NCBI GenBank assembly: GCA_945910005.1
Contig: CAMDTW010000297.1
Coordinates: 1 to 64,000 of the forward strand
DNA: 64,000 nt
From: Isoperla grammatica
Taxonomy: Eukaryota > Arthropoda > Insecta > Plecoptera > Perlodidae
Reading direction: 5' to 3'
In this document: one piece after another, positions 35,380-48,969 of the stretch
Numbering within the stretch: position 1 is the first letter of the stretch
Layout of the letters: each line of letters opens with the position of its first letter
The notes under the pieces: generated by a model
Told to the model about the DNA's origin: nothing
Database searches by the model: none
What the model saw: only the letters and a program-made list of their open reading frames with translations
Position numbers and translations under genes: made by a program

Positions 35380-37650
35380 TTGTGCTTATTAAAGCCTGAA
35401 ACGCTCTAAAACAACGATTTTTGCAATTTGGTTGAAACCCTTAGGAATCCCAGCCGTATGCAAGATTCCTCTTAAAACTGGAAGTTTGTAGTAGATAGAC
35501 TATAATCAGCCAATTTCTATATTTTATGCATATTTTAACCAAAAACGACGAAAAAACTCAATTTATGCATTTTCATTATACTCTTGAAGAATGCAGCCTA
35601 TAATTCTTATTTTTCAACGGAGGGTGTAACTTCTAAAGAAGTTATCGAAATGTGACGAAATGGACAAATTGTGTTTATTGGAGCCTGAAACGCTCTAAAA
35701 CAACGATTTGTCAACTTTGGTTAAAACCCTTAGGAATCCCGGCCGTATGCATGATTCCTCTTAAAACTGGAAGTTTGTGGTAGATAGACTGAAATCAGCC
35801 AATTTCTATTTTTTATGCATGTTTTAACCAAAAACGACGAAAAAACTCAATTTATGCATTTTCATTATACTCTTGAAGAATGCAACCTATAATTCTTATT
35901 TTTCGACGGAGGGTGTAACTTCTATAGAAGTTATCGAAATGTGACGAAATGGACAAATTGTGCTTATTGGAGCCTGAAACGCTCTAAAACAACGATTTGT
36001 CAACTTTGGTTGAAACCCTTAGGAATCCCGGCCGTATGCAAGATTCCTCTTAAAACTGGAAGTTTGTGGTAGATGGACTGAAATCAGCCAATTTCTATTT
36101 TTTATGCATATTTTAACCAAAAACGACGAAAAAACTCAATTTATGCATTTTCATTATACTCTTGAAGAATGCAACCTATAATTCTTATTTTTCGACGGAG
36201 GGTGTAACTTCTATAGAAGTTTCAAAGTGTGACGTAATGGACAAATTGTGCTTATTGGAGCCTGAAACGCTCTAAAACAACGATTTGTCAACTTTGGTTG
36301 AAACCCTTAGGAATCCCAGCCGTATGCAAGATTCCTCTTAAAACTGGAAGTTTGTGGTAGATAGACTGAAATCAGCCAATTTCTATTTTTTATGCATATT
36401 TTACCCAAAAACAACGAAAAAACTCAATTTATGCATTTTCATTATACTCTTTTAGAATGCACACTAACATTATTATTTTTCAACGGTTGGTGTAACTTCT
36501 AAAGTAGTTATCGAAATGTGACGAAATGGACAAATTGTGCTTATTGGAGCCTGAAACGCTCTAAAACAACGATTTGTCAACTTTGGTTGAAACCCTTAGG
36601 AATCCCGGCCGTAAGCAAGATTCCTCTTAAAACTGGAAGTTTGTGGTAGATAGACTAAAATCAGCCAATTTCTATATTTTATGCATATTTTAACCAAATA
36701 CGACCAAAAAACTCAGTTTATGCAATTTCATAATACTCTTTCAGAATGCACCCTAACATTATTATTTTTCATCGGTTGGTGTAACTTCTAAAGTAGTTAT
36801 CGAAATGTTACGAAATGGACAAATTGTGCTTATTGGAGCCTGAAATGCTCTAAACAACGATTTGTCAACTTTGGTTGAAACCCTTAGGAATCCCAGCCGT
36901 ATGCAAGATTCCTCTTAAAACTGGAAGTTTGTGGTACATAGACTGAAATCAGCCAATTTCTATATTTTATGCATATTTTAACCAAAAACGACGAAAAAAC
37001 TCAATTTATGCATTTTTATTATACTCTTGAAGAATGCAACCTATAATTCTTATTTTTCGACGGAGGGTGTAACTTCTATAGAATTTATCGAAATGTGACG
37101 AAATGGACAAATTGTGCTTATTGGAGCCTGAAACGCTCTAAAACAACGATTTGTCAACTTTGGTTGAAACCCTTAGGAATCCCGGCCGTATGCAAGATTC
37201 CTCTTAAAACTGGAAGTTTGTGGTAGATAGACTGAAATCAGCCAAGTTCTATTTTTTATGCATATTTTAACCAAAAACGACGAAAAAACTCAATTTATGC
37301 ATTTTCATTATACTCTTGAAGAATGCAACCTATAATTCTTATTTTTCGACGGAGGGTGTAACTTCTATAGAAGTTTCGAAATGTGACGAAATGGACAAAT
37401 TGTGCTTATTGGAGCCTGAAACGCTCTAAAACAACGATTTGTGCATTTTGGTTGAAACCCTTAGGAATCACAGCCGTATGCAAGATTCCTCTTAAAACTG
37501 GAAGTTTGTGGTAGATAGACTAAAATCAGCCAATTTCTATATTTTATGCATATTTTAACCAAAAACGACGAAAAAACTCAATTTATGCATTTTCATTATA
37601 CTCTTGAAGAATGCAGCCTATAATTCTTATTTTTCAACGGAGGGTGTAAC
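35380..37650 (+). repeat. More diverged array stretch in block 2
   Basis: Eight or so monomers with more private changes than average by eye. Examples are GAAATACAAATTG (3 bp lost near 35372), AAAGCCTG for GGAGCCTG, two dyads shortened to ATAGAAGTTTC (near 36218 and 37372), CTCTTTTAGAATGC near 36448, CACCCTAAC near 36749 and a lost A in CTCTAAACAACG near 36849. Two class C tracts lie only one monomer apart (near 36460 and 36748). No gene is present. Confidence 0.65.
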
Positions 37651-37657
37651 TTCTAAA

Positions 37658-38840
37658 GATGTTATCGAAATGTGACGAAATGTACAAATTGTGCTTATTG
37701 GAGCCTGAAACGCTCTAAAACAACGATTTGTCAACTTTGGTTGAAACCCTTAGGAATCCTGGCCGTATGCAAGATTCCTCTTAAAACTGGAAGTTTGTGG
37801 TAGATAGACTGAAATCAGCCAATTTCTATTTTTTATGCATATTTTAACCAAAAACGACGAAAAAACTCAATTAATGCATTTTCATTATACTCTTGAAGAA
37901 TGCAACCTATAATTCTTATTTTTCGACGGAGGGTGTAACTTCTATAGAAGTTATCGAAATGTGACGAAATGGACAAATTGTGCTTATTGGAGCCTGAAAC
38001 GCTCTAAAACAACGATTTGTGCAATTTGGTTGAAACCCTTAGGAATCCCAGCCGTATGCAAGATTCCTCTTAAAACTGGAAGTTTGTGGTAGATAGACAA
38101 AAATCAGCCAATTTCTATATTTTATGCATATTTAAACCAAAAACGCCAAAAAAACTCAATTTATGCATTTTCATAATACTCTTTCAGAATGCACACTAAC
38201 ATTATTATTTTTCAACGGTTGGTGTAACTTTTAAAGTAGTTATCGAAAGGTGACGAAATGGACAAATTGTGCTTATTGGAGCCTAAAACGCTCTAAAACA
38301 ACGATTTGTCAACTTTGGTTGAAACCCTTAGGAATCCCAGCCGTATGCAAGATTCCTCTTAAAACTGGAAGTTTGTGGTAGATAGACAGAAATCAGCCAA
38401 CTTCTATTTTTTATGCATATTTTAACCAAAAACGACGAAAAAACTCAATTTATGCATTTTCATTATACTCTTGAAGAATGCAGCCTATAATTCTTATTTT
38501 TCAACGGAGGGTGTAACTTCTATGGAAGTTATCGAAATGTGACGAAATTGACAAATTTTGCTTATTGGAGCCTGAAACGCTCTAAAACAACGATTTGTCA
38601 ACTTTGGTTGAAACCCTTAGGAATCCCGGCCGTATGCAAGATTCCTCTTAAAACTGGAAGTTTGTGGTAGATAGACTGAAATCAGCCAATTTCTATTTTT
38701 TATGCATATTTTAACCAAAAACGACGAAAAAACTCAATTTATGCATTTTCATGATAATCTTGAAGAATGCAACCTATAATTCTTATTTTTCGACGGAGGG
38801 TGTAACTTCTATAGAAGTTATCAAAATGTGACGAAATGGA
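37658..38840 (+). repeat. 20-monomer-spaced unit, copy 2
   Basis: Matches 31881-33350 in marker order but is one monomer shorter: after the GATAGACAGAAATC monomer it goes directly to the one with ACAAATTTTGC. A substitution gives ATGATAATCTTG near 38750 where copy 1 has ATGATACTCTTG. Confidence 0.8.
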
Positions 38841-41800
38841 CAAATTGTGCTTATTGAAGCCTGAAACGCTCTAAAACAACGATTTGTCAACTTGGGTTGA
38901 AACCCTTAGGAATCCCGGCCGTATGCAAGATTCCTCTTAAAACTGGAAGTTTGTGGTAGATAGACTGAAATCAGCCAATTTCTATTTTTTATGCATATTT
39001 TAACCAAAAACGACGAAAAAACTCAATTTATGCATTTTCATTATATTCTTGAAGAATGCAACCTATAATTCTTATTTTTCGACGGAGGGTGTAACTTCTA
39101 TGGAAGTTATCGAAATGTGACGAAATGGACAAATTGTGCTTATTGGAGCCTGAAACGCTCTAAAACAACGATTTGTGCAATTTGGTTGAAACCCTTAGGA
39201 ATCCCAGCCGTATGCAAGATTCCTCTTAAAACTGGAAGTTTGTGGTAGATAGACTTAAATCAGCCAATTTCTATATTTTATGCATATTTTAACCAAAAAC
39301 GACGAAAAAACTCAATTAATGCATGTTCATTATACTCTTGAAGAATGCAGCCTATAATTCATATTTTTCAACGGAGGGTGTAACTTCTATAGAAGTTATC
39401 GAACTGTGACGAAATGGACAAATTGTGCTTATTGGAGCCTGAAACGCTCTAAAACAACGATTTGTCAACTTTGGTTGAAACCCTTAGGAATCCCGGCCGT
39501 ATGCAAGATTCCTCTTAAAACTGGAAGTTTGTGGTAGATAGACTAAAATCAGCCAATTTCTATATTTTATGCATATTTTAACCAAAAACGACCAAAAAAC
39601 TCAATTTATGCATTTTCTAATACTCTTTCAGAATGCACACTAACATTATTATTTTTCAACGGTTGGTGTAACTTCTAAAGTAGTTATCGAAATGTGACGA
39701 AATGGACAAATTTTGCTTATTGGAGCCTGAAACGCTCTAAAACAACGATTTGTCAACTTTGGTTGAAACCCTTAGGAATCCCAGCCGTATGCAAGATTCC
39801 TCTTAAAACTGGAAGTTTGTGGTAGATAGACTGAAATCAGCCAATTTCTATTTTTTATGCATAGTTTAACCAAAAACGACGAAAAAACTCAATTTATGCA
39901 TTTTCATTATACTCTTGAAGAATGCAACCTATAATTCTTATTTTTCGACGGAGGGTGTAACTTGTATAGAAGTTATCGAAATGTGACGAAATGGACAAAT
40001 TGTGCTTATTGGAGCCTGAAACGCTTTAAAACAAACGATTTGTCAACTTTCGTTGAAACCCTTAGGAACCCCAGCCGTATGCAAGATTCCTCTTAAAACT
40101 GGAAGTTTGTGGTAGATAGACTAAAATCAGCCAATTTCTATTTTTTATGCATATTTTACCAAAAACGACGAAAAAACTCAATTTATGCATTTTCATTATA
40201 CTCTTGAAGAATGCAACCTATAATTCTTATTTTTCGACGGAGGGTGTAACTTCTATAGAAGTTATCGAAATGTAACGAAATGGACAAATTGTGCTTATTG
40301 GAGCCTGAAACGCTCTAAAACAACGATTTGTGCAATTTTGTTGAAACTCTTAGGAATCCCAGCCGTATGCAAGATTCCTCTTAAAACTGGAAGTTTGTGG
40401 TAGGTAGACTAAAATCAGCCAATTTCTATATTTTATGCAAATTTTAACCAAAAACGACGAAAAAACTCAATTTATGCATTTTCATTATACTCTTGAAGAA
40501 TGCAGCCTATAATTCTTATTTTTCAACGGAGGGTGTAACTTCTATAGAAGTTATCGAAATGTGACGAAATGGTCAAATTGTGCTTATTAGAGCCTGAAAC
40601 GCTCTAAAACAACGATTTGTCAATTTTGGTTGAAACCCTTAGGAATCCCGGCCGTATGCAAGATTCCTCTTAAAACTGGAAGTTTGTGGTAGATAGACTG
40701 AAATCAGCCAATTTCTATTTTTTATGCATATTTTAACTAAAAACGACGAAAAAACTCAATTTATCCGTTTTCATTATACTCTTGAAGAATGCAACCTATA
40801 ATTCTTATTTTTCGACGGAGGGTGTAACTTCTATAGAAGTTATCGAAATGTGACAAAATGGACAAATTGTGCTTATTGGAGCCTGAAACGCTCTAAAACA
40901 ACGCTTTGTGCAATTTGGTTGAAACCCTTAGGAATCCCAGCCGTATGCAAGATTCCTCTTAAAACTGGAAGTTTGTGGTAGATAGACTAAAATCAGCCAA
41001 TTTCTATATTTTATGCATATTTTAACCAAAAACGACGAAAAACTCAATTTATGCATTTTCATTATACTGTTGAAGAATGCAGCCTATAATTCTTAATTTT
41101 CAACGGAGGGTGTAACTTCTATAGAAGTTATCGAAATTTGACGAAATGGACAAATTGTGCTTATTGGAGCCTGAAACGCTCTAAAACAACGATTTGTCAA
41201 CTTTGGTTAAAACCCTTAGGAATCCCGGCCGTATGCAAGATTCCTCTTAAAACTGGAAGTTTGTGGTAGATAGACTGAAATCAGCCAATTTCTATTTGTT
41301 ATGCATATTTTAACTAAAAACGACGAAAAAACTCAATTTATGCATTTTCATTATACTCTTGAAGAATGCAACCTATAATTCTTATTTTTCGACGGAGGGT
41401 GTAACTTCTATAGAAGTTATCGAAATTTGACGAAATGGACAAATTGTGCTTATTGGAGCTTGAAACGCTCTTAAACAACGATTTGTCAACTTTGGTTGAA
41501 ACCCTTAGGAAACCCGGCCGTATGCAAGATTCCTCTTAAAACTGGAAGTTTGTCGTAGATAGACTGAAATCAGCCAATTTCTATTTTTTATGCATATTTT
41601 AACCAAAACGACGAAAAAACTCAATTTATGCATTTTCATTATACTCTTGAAGAATGCAACCTATAATTCTTATTTTTCGACGGAGGGTGTAACTTCTATA
41701 GAAGTTATCGAAATGTGACGAAATGGACAAATTGCGCTTATTGGAGCCTGAAACGCTCTAAAACAACGATTTGTCAACTTTGGTTGAAACCCTTAGGAAT

Positions 41801-42180
41801 CCCGGCCGTATGCAAGATTCCTCTTAAAACTGGAAGTTTGTGGTAGTTAGACTGAAATCAGCCAATTTCTATTTTTTATGCATATTTTAACCAAAAACGA
41901 CGAAAAAACTCAATTTATGCATTTTCATTATACTCTTGAAGAATGCAACCTATAATTCTTATTTTTCGACGGAGGGTGTAACTTCTATAGAAGTTATCGA
42001 AATGTGACGAAATGGACAAATTGTGCTAATTGGAGCCTGAAACGCTCTAAAACAACGATTTGTCAACTTTGGTTGAAACCCTTAGGAATCCCGGCCGTAT
42101 GCAAGATTCCTCTTAAAACTGGAAGTTTGTGGTAGATAGACTAAAATCAGCCAATTTCTATATTTTATGCATATTTTAAC

Positions 42181-42320
42181 CAAGAACGACCAAAAAACTC
42201 AATTTATGCATTTTCATAATACTCTTTCAGAATGCACACTAACATTATTATTTTTCAACGGTTGGTGTAACTTCTAAAGTAGTTATCGAAATGTGACGAA
42301 ATGGACAAAATGTGCTTATT
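42181..42320 (+). repeat. Class C monomer with CAAGAACGACC variant, copy 1
   Basis: CAAGAACGACCAAAAAAC at 42181 is followed by a class C tract and GGACAAAATGTGC near 42303. The same combination recurs from 44029, 1848 bp later, which equals six monomers plus the extra 113-114 bp contributed by the enlarged monomer at 43171. The rearrangement therefore happened in one copy after the six-monomer duplication, or was not copied. Confidence 0.75.
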
Positions 42321-43170
42321 GGAGCCTGAAACGCTCTAAATCAACGATTTGTCAACTTTGGTTGAAACCCTTAGGAATCCCAGCCGTATGCAAGATTCCT
42401 CTTAAAACTGGAAGTTTGTGGTAGATTGACTGAAATCAGCCAATTTCTATTTTTTATGCATATTTTAACCAAAAACGACGAAAAAACTCAATTTATGCAT
42501 TTTCATTATACTCTTGAAGAATGCAACCTATAATTCTTATTTTTGGACGGAGGGTGTAACTTCTATAGAAGTTTTCGAATTGTGACGAAATGGACAAATT
42601 GTGCTTATTGGAGCCTGAAACGCTCTAAAACAACGATTTGTCAACTTTAGTTGAAACCCTTAGGAATCCCGGCCGTATGCAAGATTCCTCTTAAAACTGG
42701 AAGTTTGTGGTAGATAGACTTAAATCAGCCAATTTCTATATTTTATGCATATTTTAACCAAAAACGACAAAAAAACTCAATTTATGCATTTTCATAATAC
42801 TCTTTCAGAATGCACACTAACATTATTATTTTTCAACGGTTGGTGTAACTTCTAAAGTAGTTATCGAAATGTGACGAAATGGACAAATTGTGCTTATTGG
42901 AGCCAGAAACGCTCTAAAACAACGATTTGTCAACTTTGGTTGAAACCCTTAGGAATCCCAGCCGTATGCAAGATTCCTCTTAAAACTGGAAGTTTGTGGT
43001 AGATAGACTGAAATCAGCCAATTTCTATATTTTATGCATATTTTAACCAAAAACGACGAAAAAACTCAATTTATGCATTTTCATTATACTCTTGAAGAAT
43101 GCAACCTATAATTCTTATTTTTCGACGGAGGGTGTAACTTCTATAGAAGTTTTCGAAATGTGACGAAATG

Positions 43171-43573
43171 GACAAATTGTGCTTATTGGAGCCTGAAACG
43201 CTCTAAAACAACGATTTGTGCAATTAAGTTGAAACCCTTAGGAATCCCAGCCGTATGCAAGATTCCTCTGAAGTTTGTGGTAGATAGACTAAAATCAGCC
43301 AAAGCCTGAAACACTCTAAAACAACGATTTGTCAACTTTGGAATTGAAACCCTTAGGAATCCCGGCCGTATGCAAGATTCCTCTTAAAACTGGAAGTTTG
43401 TATTAGATAGACTGAAATCAGCCAATTTCTATTTTTTATGCATATTTTAACCAAAAACGACGAAAAAAATCAATTTATGCATTTTTATTATACTCTTGAA
43501 GAATGCAACCTATAATTCTTATTTTTCGACGGAGGGTGTAACTTCTATAGAAGTTATCGAAATGTGACGAAAT
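43171..43573 (+). repeat. Enlarged monomer (403 bp) with internal partial duplication
   Basis: Successive GCCTG marks lie at 43191, 43304 and 43594. Sequence runs normally from monomer position 1 to 140, except for an 8-bp deletion after GATTCCTCT (positions 100-107 missing). It then jumps back to about position 20 at 43302-43303. Positions 20-140 are therefore present twice. The second copy also has a 2-bp insertion (TTTGGAATTGAAACC) and GTATTAGATAG in place of GTGGTAGATAG. It is a second independent rearrangement of the same general kind as the one at 10688. Confidence 0.88.
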
Positions 43574-44028
43574 GGACAAATTGTGCTTATTGGAGCCTGA
43601 AACGCTCTAAAACAACGATTTGTCATTTTTGGTTGAAACCCTTAGGAATCCCGGCCGTATGCAAGATTCCTCTTAAAACTGGAAGTTTGTGGTAGTTAGA
43701 CTGAAATCAGCCAATTTCTATTTTTTATGCATATTTTAACCAAAAACGACGAAAAAACTCAATTTATGCATTTTCATTAACTCTTGAAGAATGCAACCTA
43801 TAATTCTTATTTTTCGACGGAGGGTGTAACTTCTATAGAAGTTATCGAAATGTGACGAAATGGACAAATTGTGCTTATTGGAGCCTTCAACGCTCTAAAA
43901 CAACGATTTGTCAACTTTGGTTGAAACCCTTAGGAATCCCGGCCGTATGCAAGATTCCTCTTAAAACTGGAAGTTTGTGGTAGATAGACTAAAATCAGCC
44001 AATTTCTATATTTTATGCATATTTTAAC

Positions 44029-44170
44029 CAAGAACGACCAAAAAACTCAATTTATGCATTTTCATAATACTCTTTCAGAATGCACACTAACATTATTATT
44101 TTTCAACGGTTGGTGTAACTTCTAAAAAAGTTATCGAAATGTGACGAAATGGACAAAATGTGCTTAATGG
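44029..44170 (+). repeat. Class C monomer with CAAGAACGACC variant, copy 2
   Basis: Partner of 42181-42320. It differs at the dyad: ACTTCTAAAAAAGTTATCG near 44118 replaces ACTTCTAAAGTAGTTATCG, and CTTAATGGAGCC replaces CTTATTGGAGCC. Confidence 0.75.
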
Positions 44171-45821
44171 AGCCTAAAACGCTCTAAAACAACGATTTGT
44201 CAACTTTGGTTGAAACCCTTAGGAATCCCAGCCGTATGCAAGATTCCTCTTAAAACTGGAAGTTTGTGGTAGATAGACTAAAATCAGCCAATTTCTATAT
44301 TTTATGCATATTCTAACCAAAAACGACGAAAAAAACTCAATTTATGCATTTTTATTATACTCTTGAAGAATGCAGCCTATAATTCTTATTTTTCAACGGA
44401 GGGTGTAACTTCTATAGAAGTTATCGAAATGTGACGAAATGGACAAATTGTGTTTATTGGAGCCTGAAACGCTCTAAAACAACGATTTGTGCAATTTGGT
44501 TGAAACCCTTAGGAATCCCAGCCGTATGCAAGATTCCTCTTAAAACTGGAAGTTTGTGGTAGATAGACTAAAATCAGCCAATTTCTATATTTTAAGCAAA
44601 TTTTAACCAAAAACGGTGAAAAAACTCAATTTATGCATTTTCATTATACTCTTGAAGAATGCAGCCTATAATTCTTATTTTTCAACGGAAGGTGTAACTT
44701 CTATAGAAGTTATCGAAATGTGACGAAATGGACAAATTGTGCTTATTGGAGCCTGAAACGCTCTAAAACAACGATTTGTCAACTTTGGTTGAAACCCTTA
44801 GGAATCCCGGCCGTATGCAAGATTCCTCTTAAAACTGGAAGTTTGTGGTAGATAGACTTAAATCAGCCAATTTCTATATTTTATGCATATTTTAACCAAA
44901 AACGACCAAAAATTTCAATTTATGCATTTTCATAATACTCTTTCAGAATGCACACTAACATTATTATTTTTCAACGGTTGGTGTAACTTCTAAGGTAGTT
45001 ATCGAAATGTGCGAAATGGACAAATTGTGCTTATTGGAGCCTGAAACGCTCTAAAACAACGATTTGTCAACTTTGGTTGAAACCCTTAGGAATCCCAGCC
45101 GTATGCAAGATTCCTCTTAAAACTGGAAGTTTGTGGTAGATAGACTGAAATCAGCCAATTTCTATATTTTATGCATATTTTAACCAAAAACGACGAAAAA
45201 ACTCAATTTATGCATTTTCATTATACTCTTGAAGAATGCAACCTATAATTCTTATTTTTCGACGGAGGGTGTAACTTCTATAGAAGTTTTCGAAATGTGA
45301 CGAAATGGACAAATTGTGCTTATTGGAGCCTAAAACGCTCTAAAACAACGATTTGTGCAATTTGGTTGAAACCCTTAGGAATCCCAGCCGTATGCAAGAT
45401 TCCTCTTAAAACTGGAAGTTTGTGGTAGATAGACTAAAATCAGCCAATTTCTATATTTTATGCATATTTTAACCAAAAACGACGAAAAAACTCAATTTAT
45501 GCATTTTCACTATACTCTTGAAGAATGCAGCCTATAATTCTTATTTTTCAACGGAGGGTGTAACTTCTATAGAAGTTATCGAAATGTGACGAAATGGACA
45601 AATTGTGCTTATTAGAGCCTGAAACGCTCTAAAACAACGATTTGTCAACTTTCGTTGAAACCCTTAGGAACCCCAGCCGTATGCAAGATTCCTCTTAAAA
45701 CTGGAAGTTTGTGGTAGATAGACTAAAATCAGCCAATTTCTATTTTTTATGCATATTTTACCAAAAACGACGAAAAAACTCAATTTATGCATTTTCATTA
45801 TACTCTTGAAAAATGCAACCT

Positions 45822-46021
45822 NNNNNNNNNNNNNNNNNNNNNNNNNNNNNNNNNNNNNNNNNNNNNNNNNNNNNNNNNNNNNNNNNNNNNNNNNNNNNNN
45901 NNNNNNNNNNNNNNNNNNNNNNNNNNNNNNNNNNNNNNNNNNNNNNNNNNNNNNNNNNNNNNNNNNNNNNNNNNNNNNNNNNNNNNNNNNNNNNNNNNNN
46001 NNNNNNNNNNNNNNNNNNNNN
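45822..46021. other. Assembly gap, 200 N, at an orientation switch
   Basis: Exactly 200 undetermined bases, the same size as the other gap, so a placeholder. The left flank ends at monomer position 226 in plus orientation. The right flank begins at the complement of position 68 and runs in minus orientation. Every monomer I followed to the left is plus and every one to the right is minus. The join is either a genuine array inversion or a contig placed in the wrong orientation. Confidence 0.99.
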
Positions 46022-48969
46022 AGGGTTTCAACCAAAGTTGACAAATCGTTGTTTTAGAGCGTTTCAGGCTCCAATAAGCACAATTTGTCCATTGCGTCAC
46101 ATTTCGATTACTTCTATAGAAGTTACACCCTCCTTTGAAAAATAAGAATTATAGGCTGCATTCTTCAAGAGTATAATGAAAATGCATAAATTGAGTTTTT
46201 TCGTCGTTTTTGGTTAAAATATGCATAAAATATAGAAATTAGCTGATTTTAGTCTATCTACCACAAACTTCCAGTTTTAAGACGAATCTTGCATACGGCT
46301 GGGATTCCTAAGGGTTTCAACCAAATTGCACAAATCGTTGTTTTAGAGCGTTTCAGGCTCCAATAAGCACAATTTGTCCATTTCGTCACATTTCGATAAC
46401 TTCTATAGAAGTTACACCCTCCGTCGAAAAATAAGAATTATAGGTTGCATTCTTCAAGAGTATAATGAAAATGCATAAATTGAGTTTTTTCGTCGTTTTT
46501 GGTTAAAATATGCATAAAAAATAGAAATTGGCTGATTTCAGTCTATCTACCACAAACTTCCAGTTTTAAGAGGAATCTTGCATACGGCCGGGATTCCTAA
46601 GGGTTTCAACCAAAGTTGACAAATCGTTGTTTTAGAGCGTTTCAGGCTCCAATAAGCACAATTTGTCCATTTCGTCACATTTTGATAACTACTTTAGAAG
46701 TTACACCAACCGTTGAAAAATAATAATGTTAGTGTGCATTCTGAAAGAGTTATATGAAAATGCATAAATTGAGTTTTTTGGTCGTTTTTGGTTAAAATAT
46801 GCATAAAATATAGAAATTGGCTGATTTTAGTCTATCTACCACAAACTTCCAGTTTTAAGAGGAATCTTGCATACGGCCGGGATTCCTAAGGGTTTCAACC
46901 AAAGTTGACAAATCGTTGTTTTAGAGCGTTTCAGGCTCCAATAAGCACAAATTGTCCATTTCGTCACATTTCGATAACTTCTATAGAAGTTACACCCTCC
47001 GTTGAAAAATAAGAATTATAGGCTGCATTCTTCAAGAGTATAATGAAAATGCATAAATTGAGTTTTTTCGTCGTTTTTGGTTAAAATATGCATAAAATAT
47101 AGAAATTGGCTGATTTCAGTCTATCTACCACAAACTTCCAGTTTTAAGAGGAATCTTGCATACGGCTGGGATTCCTAAGGGTTTCAACCAAATTGCACAA
47201 ATCGTTGTTTTAGAGCGTTTCAGGCTCCAATAAGCACAATTTGTTCATTTCGTCACATTTCGATAACTTCTATAGAAGTTACACCCTCCGTCGAAAAATA
47301 AGAATTATAGATTGCATTCTTCAAGAGTATAATGAAAATGCATAAATTGAGTTTTTTCGTCGTTTTTGGTTAAAATATGCATAAAAAATAGAAATTGGCT
47401 GATTTCAGTCTATCTACCACAAACTTCCAGTTTTAAGAGGAATCTTGCATACGGCCGGGATTCCTAAGGGTTTCAACCAAAGTTGACAAATCATTGTTTT
47501 AGAGCGTTTCAGGCTCCAATAAGCACAATTTGTCCATTTCGTCACATTTCGATAATTTCTATAGAAGTTACACCCTCCGTCGAAAAATAAGAATTATAGG
47601 TTGCATTCTTCAAGAGTATAATGAAAATGCATAAATTGAGTTTTTTCGTCGTTTTTGGTTAAAATATGCATAAAATATAGAAATTGGCTGATTTCAGTCT
47701 ATCTACCACAAACTTCCAGTTTTAAGAGGAATCTTGCATACGGCTGGGATTCCTAAGGGTTTCAACCAAAGTTGACAAATCGTTGTTTTAGAGCGTTTCA
47801 GGCTCCAATAAGCACAATTTGTCCATTTCGTCACATTTCGATAACTACTTTAGAAGTTACACCAACCGTTGAAAAATAATAATGTTAGTGTGCATTCTGA
47901 AAGAGTATTATGAAAATGCATAAATTGAGTTTTTTGGTCGTTTTTGGTTAAAATATGCATAAAATATAAAAATTGGCTGATTTTAGTCTATCTACCACAA
48001 ACTTCCAGTTTTAAGAGGAATCTTGCATACGGCCGGGATTCCTAAGGGTTTCAACCAAAGTTGACAAATCGTTGTTTTAGAGCGTTTCAGGCTCCAATAA
48101 GCACAAATTGTCCATTTCGTCACATTTCGATAACTTCTATAGAAGTTACACCCTCCGTTGAAAAATAAGAATTATAGGCTGCATTCTTCAAGAGTATAAT
48201 GAAAATGCATAAATTGAGTTTTTTCGTCGTTTTTGGTTAAAATATGCATAAAATATAGAAATTGGCTGATTTTAGTCTATCTACCACAAACTTCCAGTTT
48301 TAAGAGGAATCTTGCATACGGCTGGGATTCCTAAGGGTTTCAACCAAATTGCACAAATCGTTGTTTTAAAGCGTTTTAGGCTCCAATAAGCACAATTTGT
48401 CCATTTCGTCACATTTCGATAACTTCTATAGAAGTTACACCCTCCGTCGAAAAATAAGAATTATAGGTTGCATTCTTCAAGAGTATAATGAAAATACATA
48501 AATTGAGTTTTTTCGTCGTTTTTGGTTAAAATATGCATAAAAAATAGAAATTGGCTGATTTCTGTCTATCTACCACAAACTTCCAGTTTTAAGAGGAATC
48601 TTGCATACGGCCGGGATTCCTAAGGGTTTCAACCAAAGTTGACAAATCGTTGTTTTAGAGCGTTTTAGGCTCCAATAAGCACAATTTGTCCATTTCGTCA
48701 CATTTCGATAACTTCTATAGAAGTTACACCCTCCGTTAAAAATAAGAATTATAGGCTGCATTCTTCAAGAGTATAATGAAAATGCATAAATTGAGTTTTT
48801 TCGTCGTTTTTGGTTAAAATATGCATAAAATATAGAAATTGGCTGATTTTAGTCTATGTACCACAAACTTCCAGTTTTAAGAGGAATCTTGCATACGGCT
48901 GGGATTCCTAAGGGTTTCAACCAAATTGCACAAATCGTTGTTTTAGAGCGTTTATGGCTCCAATAAGCA
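46022..48969 (-). repeat. Block 3 start, mixed-class array
   Basis: About ten monomers with class C tracts near 46730 and 47885 (four monomers apart). The monomer with AAAATACATAAATTG at 48491 is 13 monomers from its counterpart at 52247, so this stretch is related to the higher-order unit that follows but is not collinear at 10.98 kb. Nothing other than satellite is visible. Confidence 0.85.

Larger units (their letters stand above)
22359..45821 (+). repeat. Satellite array block 2, 289-bp monomer, plus orientation
   Basis: About 81 tandem monomers in the same orientation as block 1. Classes A, B and C are intermixed. Similar multi-monomer runs recur at about 14-15 monomers (near 23.0, 27.05 and 31.4 kb) and about 20 monomers (31.9 versus 37.7 kb). 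The part near 29.9-30.7 kb resembles 12.6-13.3 kb of block 1 at an offset of about 17350 bp (60 monomers). Single-base differences seem more numerous between 33 and 45 kb than in block 1, which I judged by eye and did not count. One enlarged monomer lies at 43171-43573. No gene or foreign insertion is seen. Confidence 0.98.

Noticed and set aside
45664..46145. Open frames on both strands across the second gap (100-126 codons), and similar ones at 22055-22500
   Set aside because: Most of each frame is undetermined N translated as unknown residues. The flanks are satellite.
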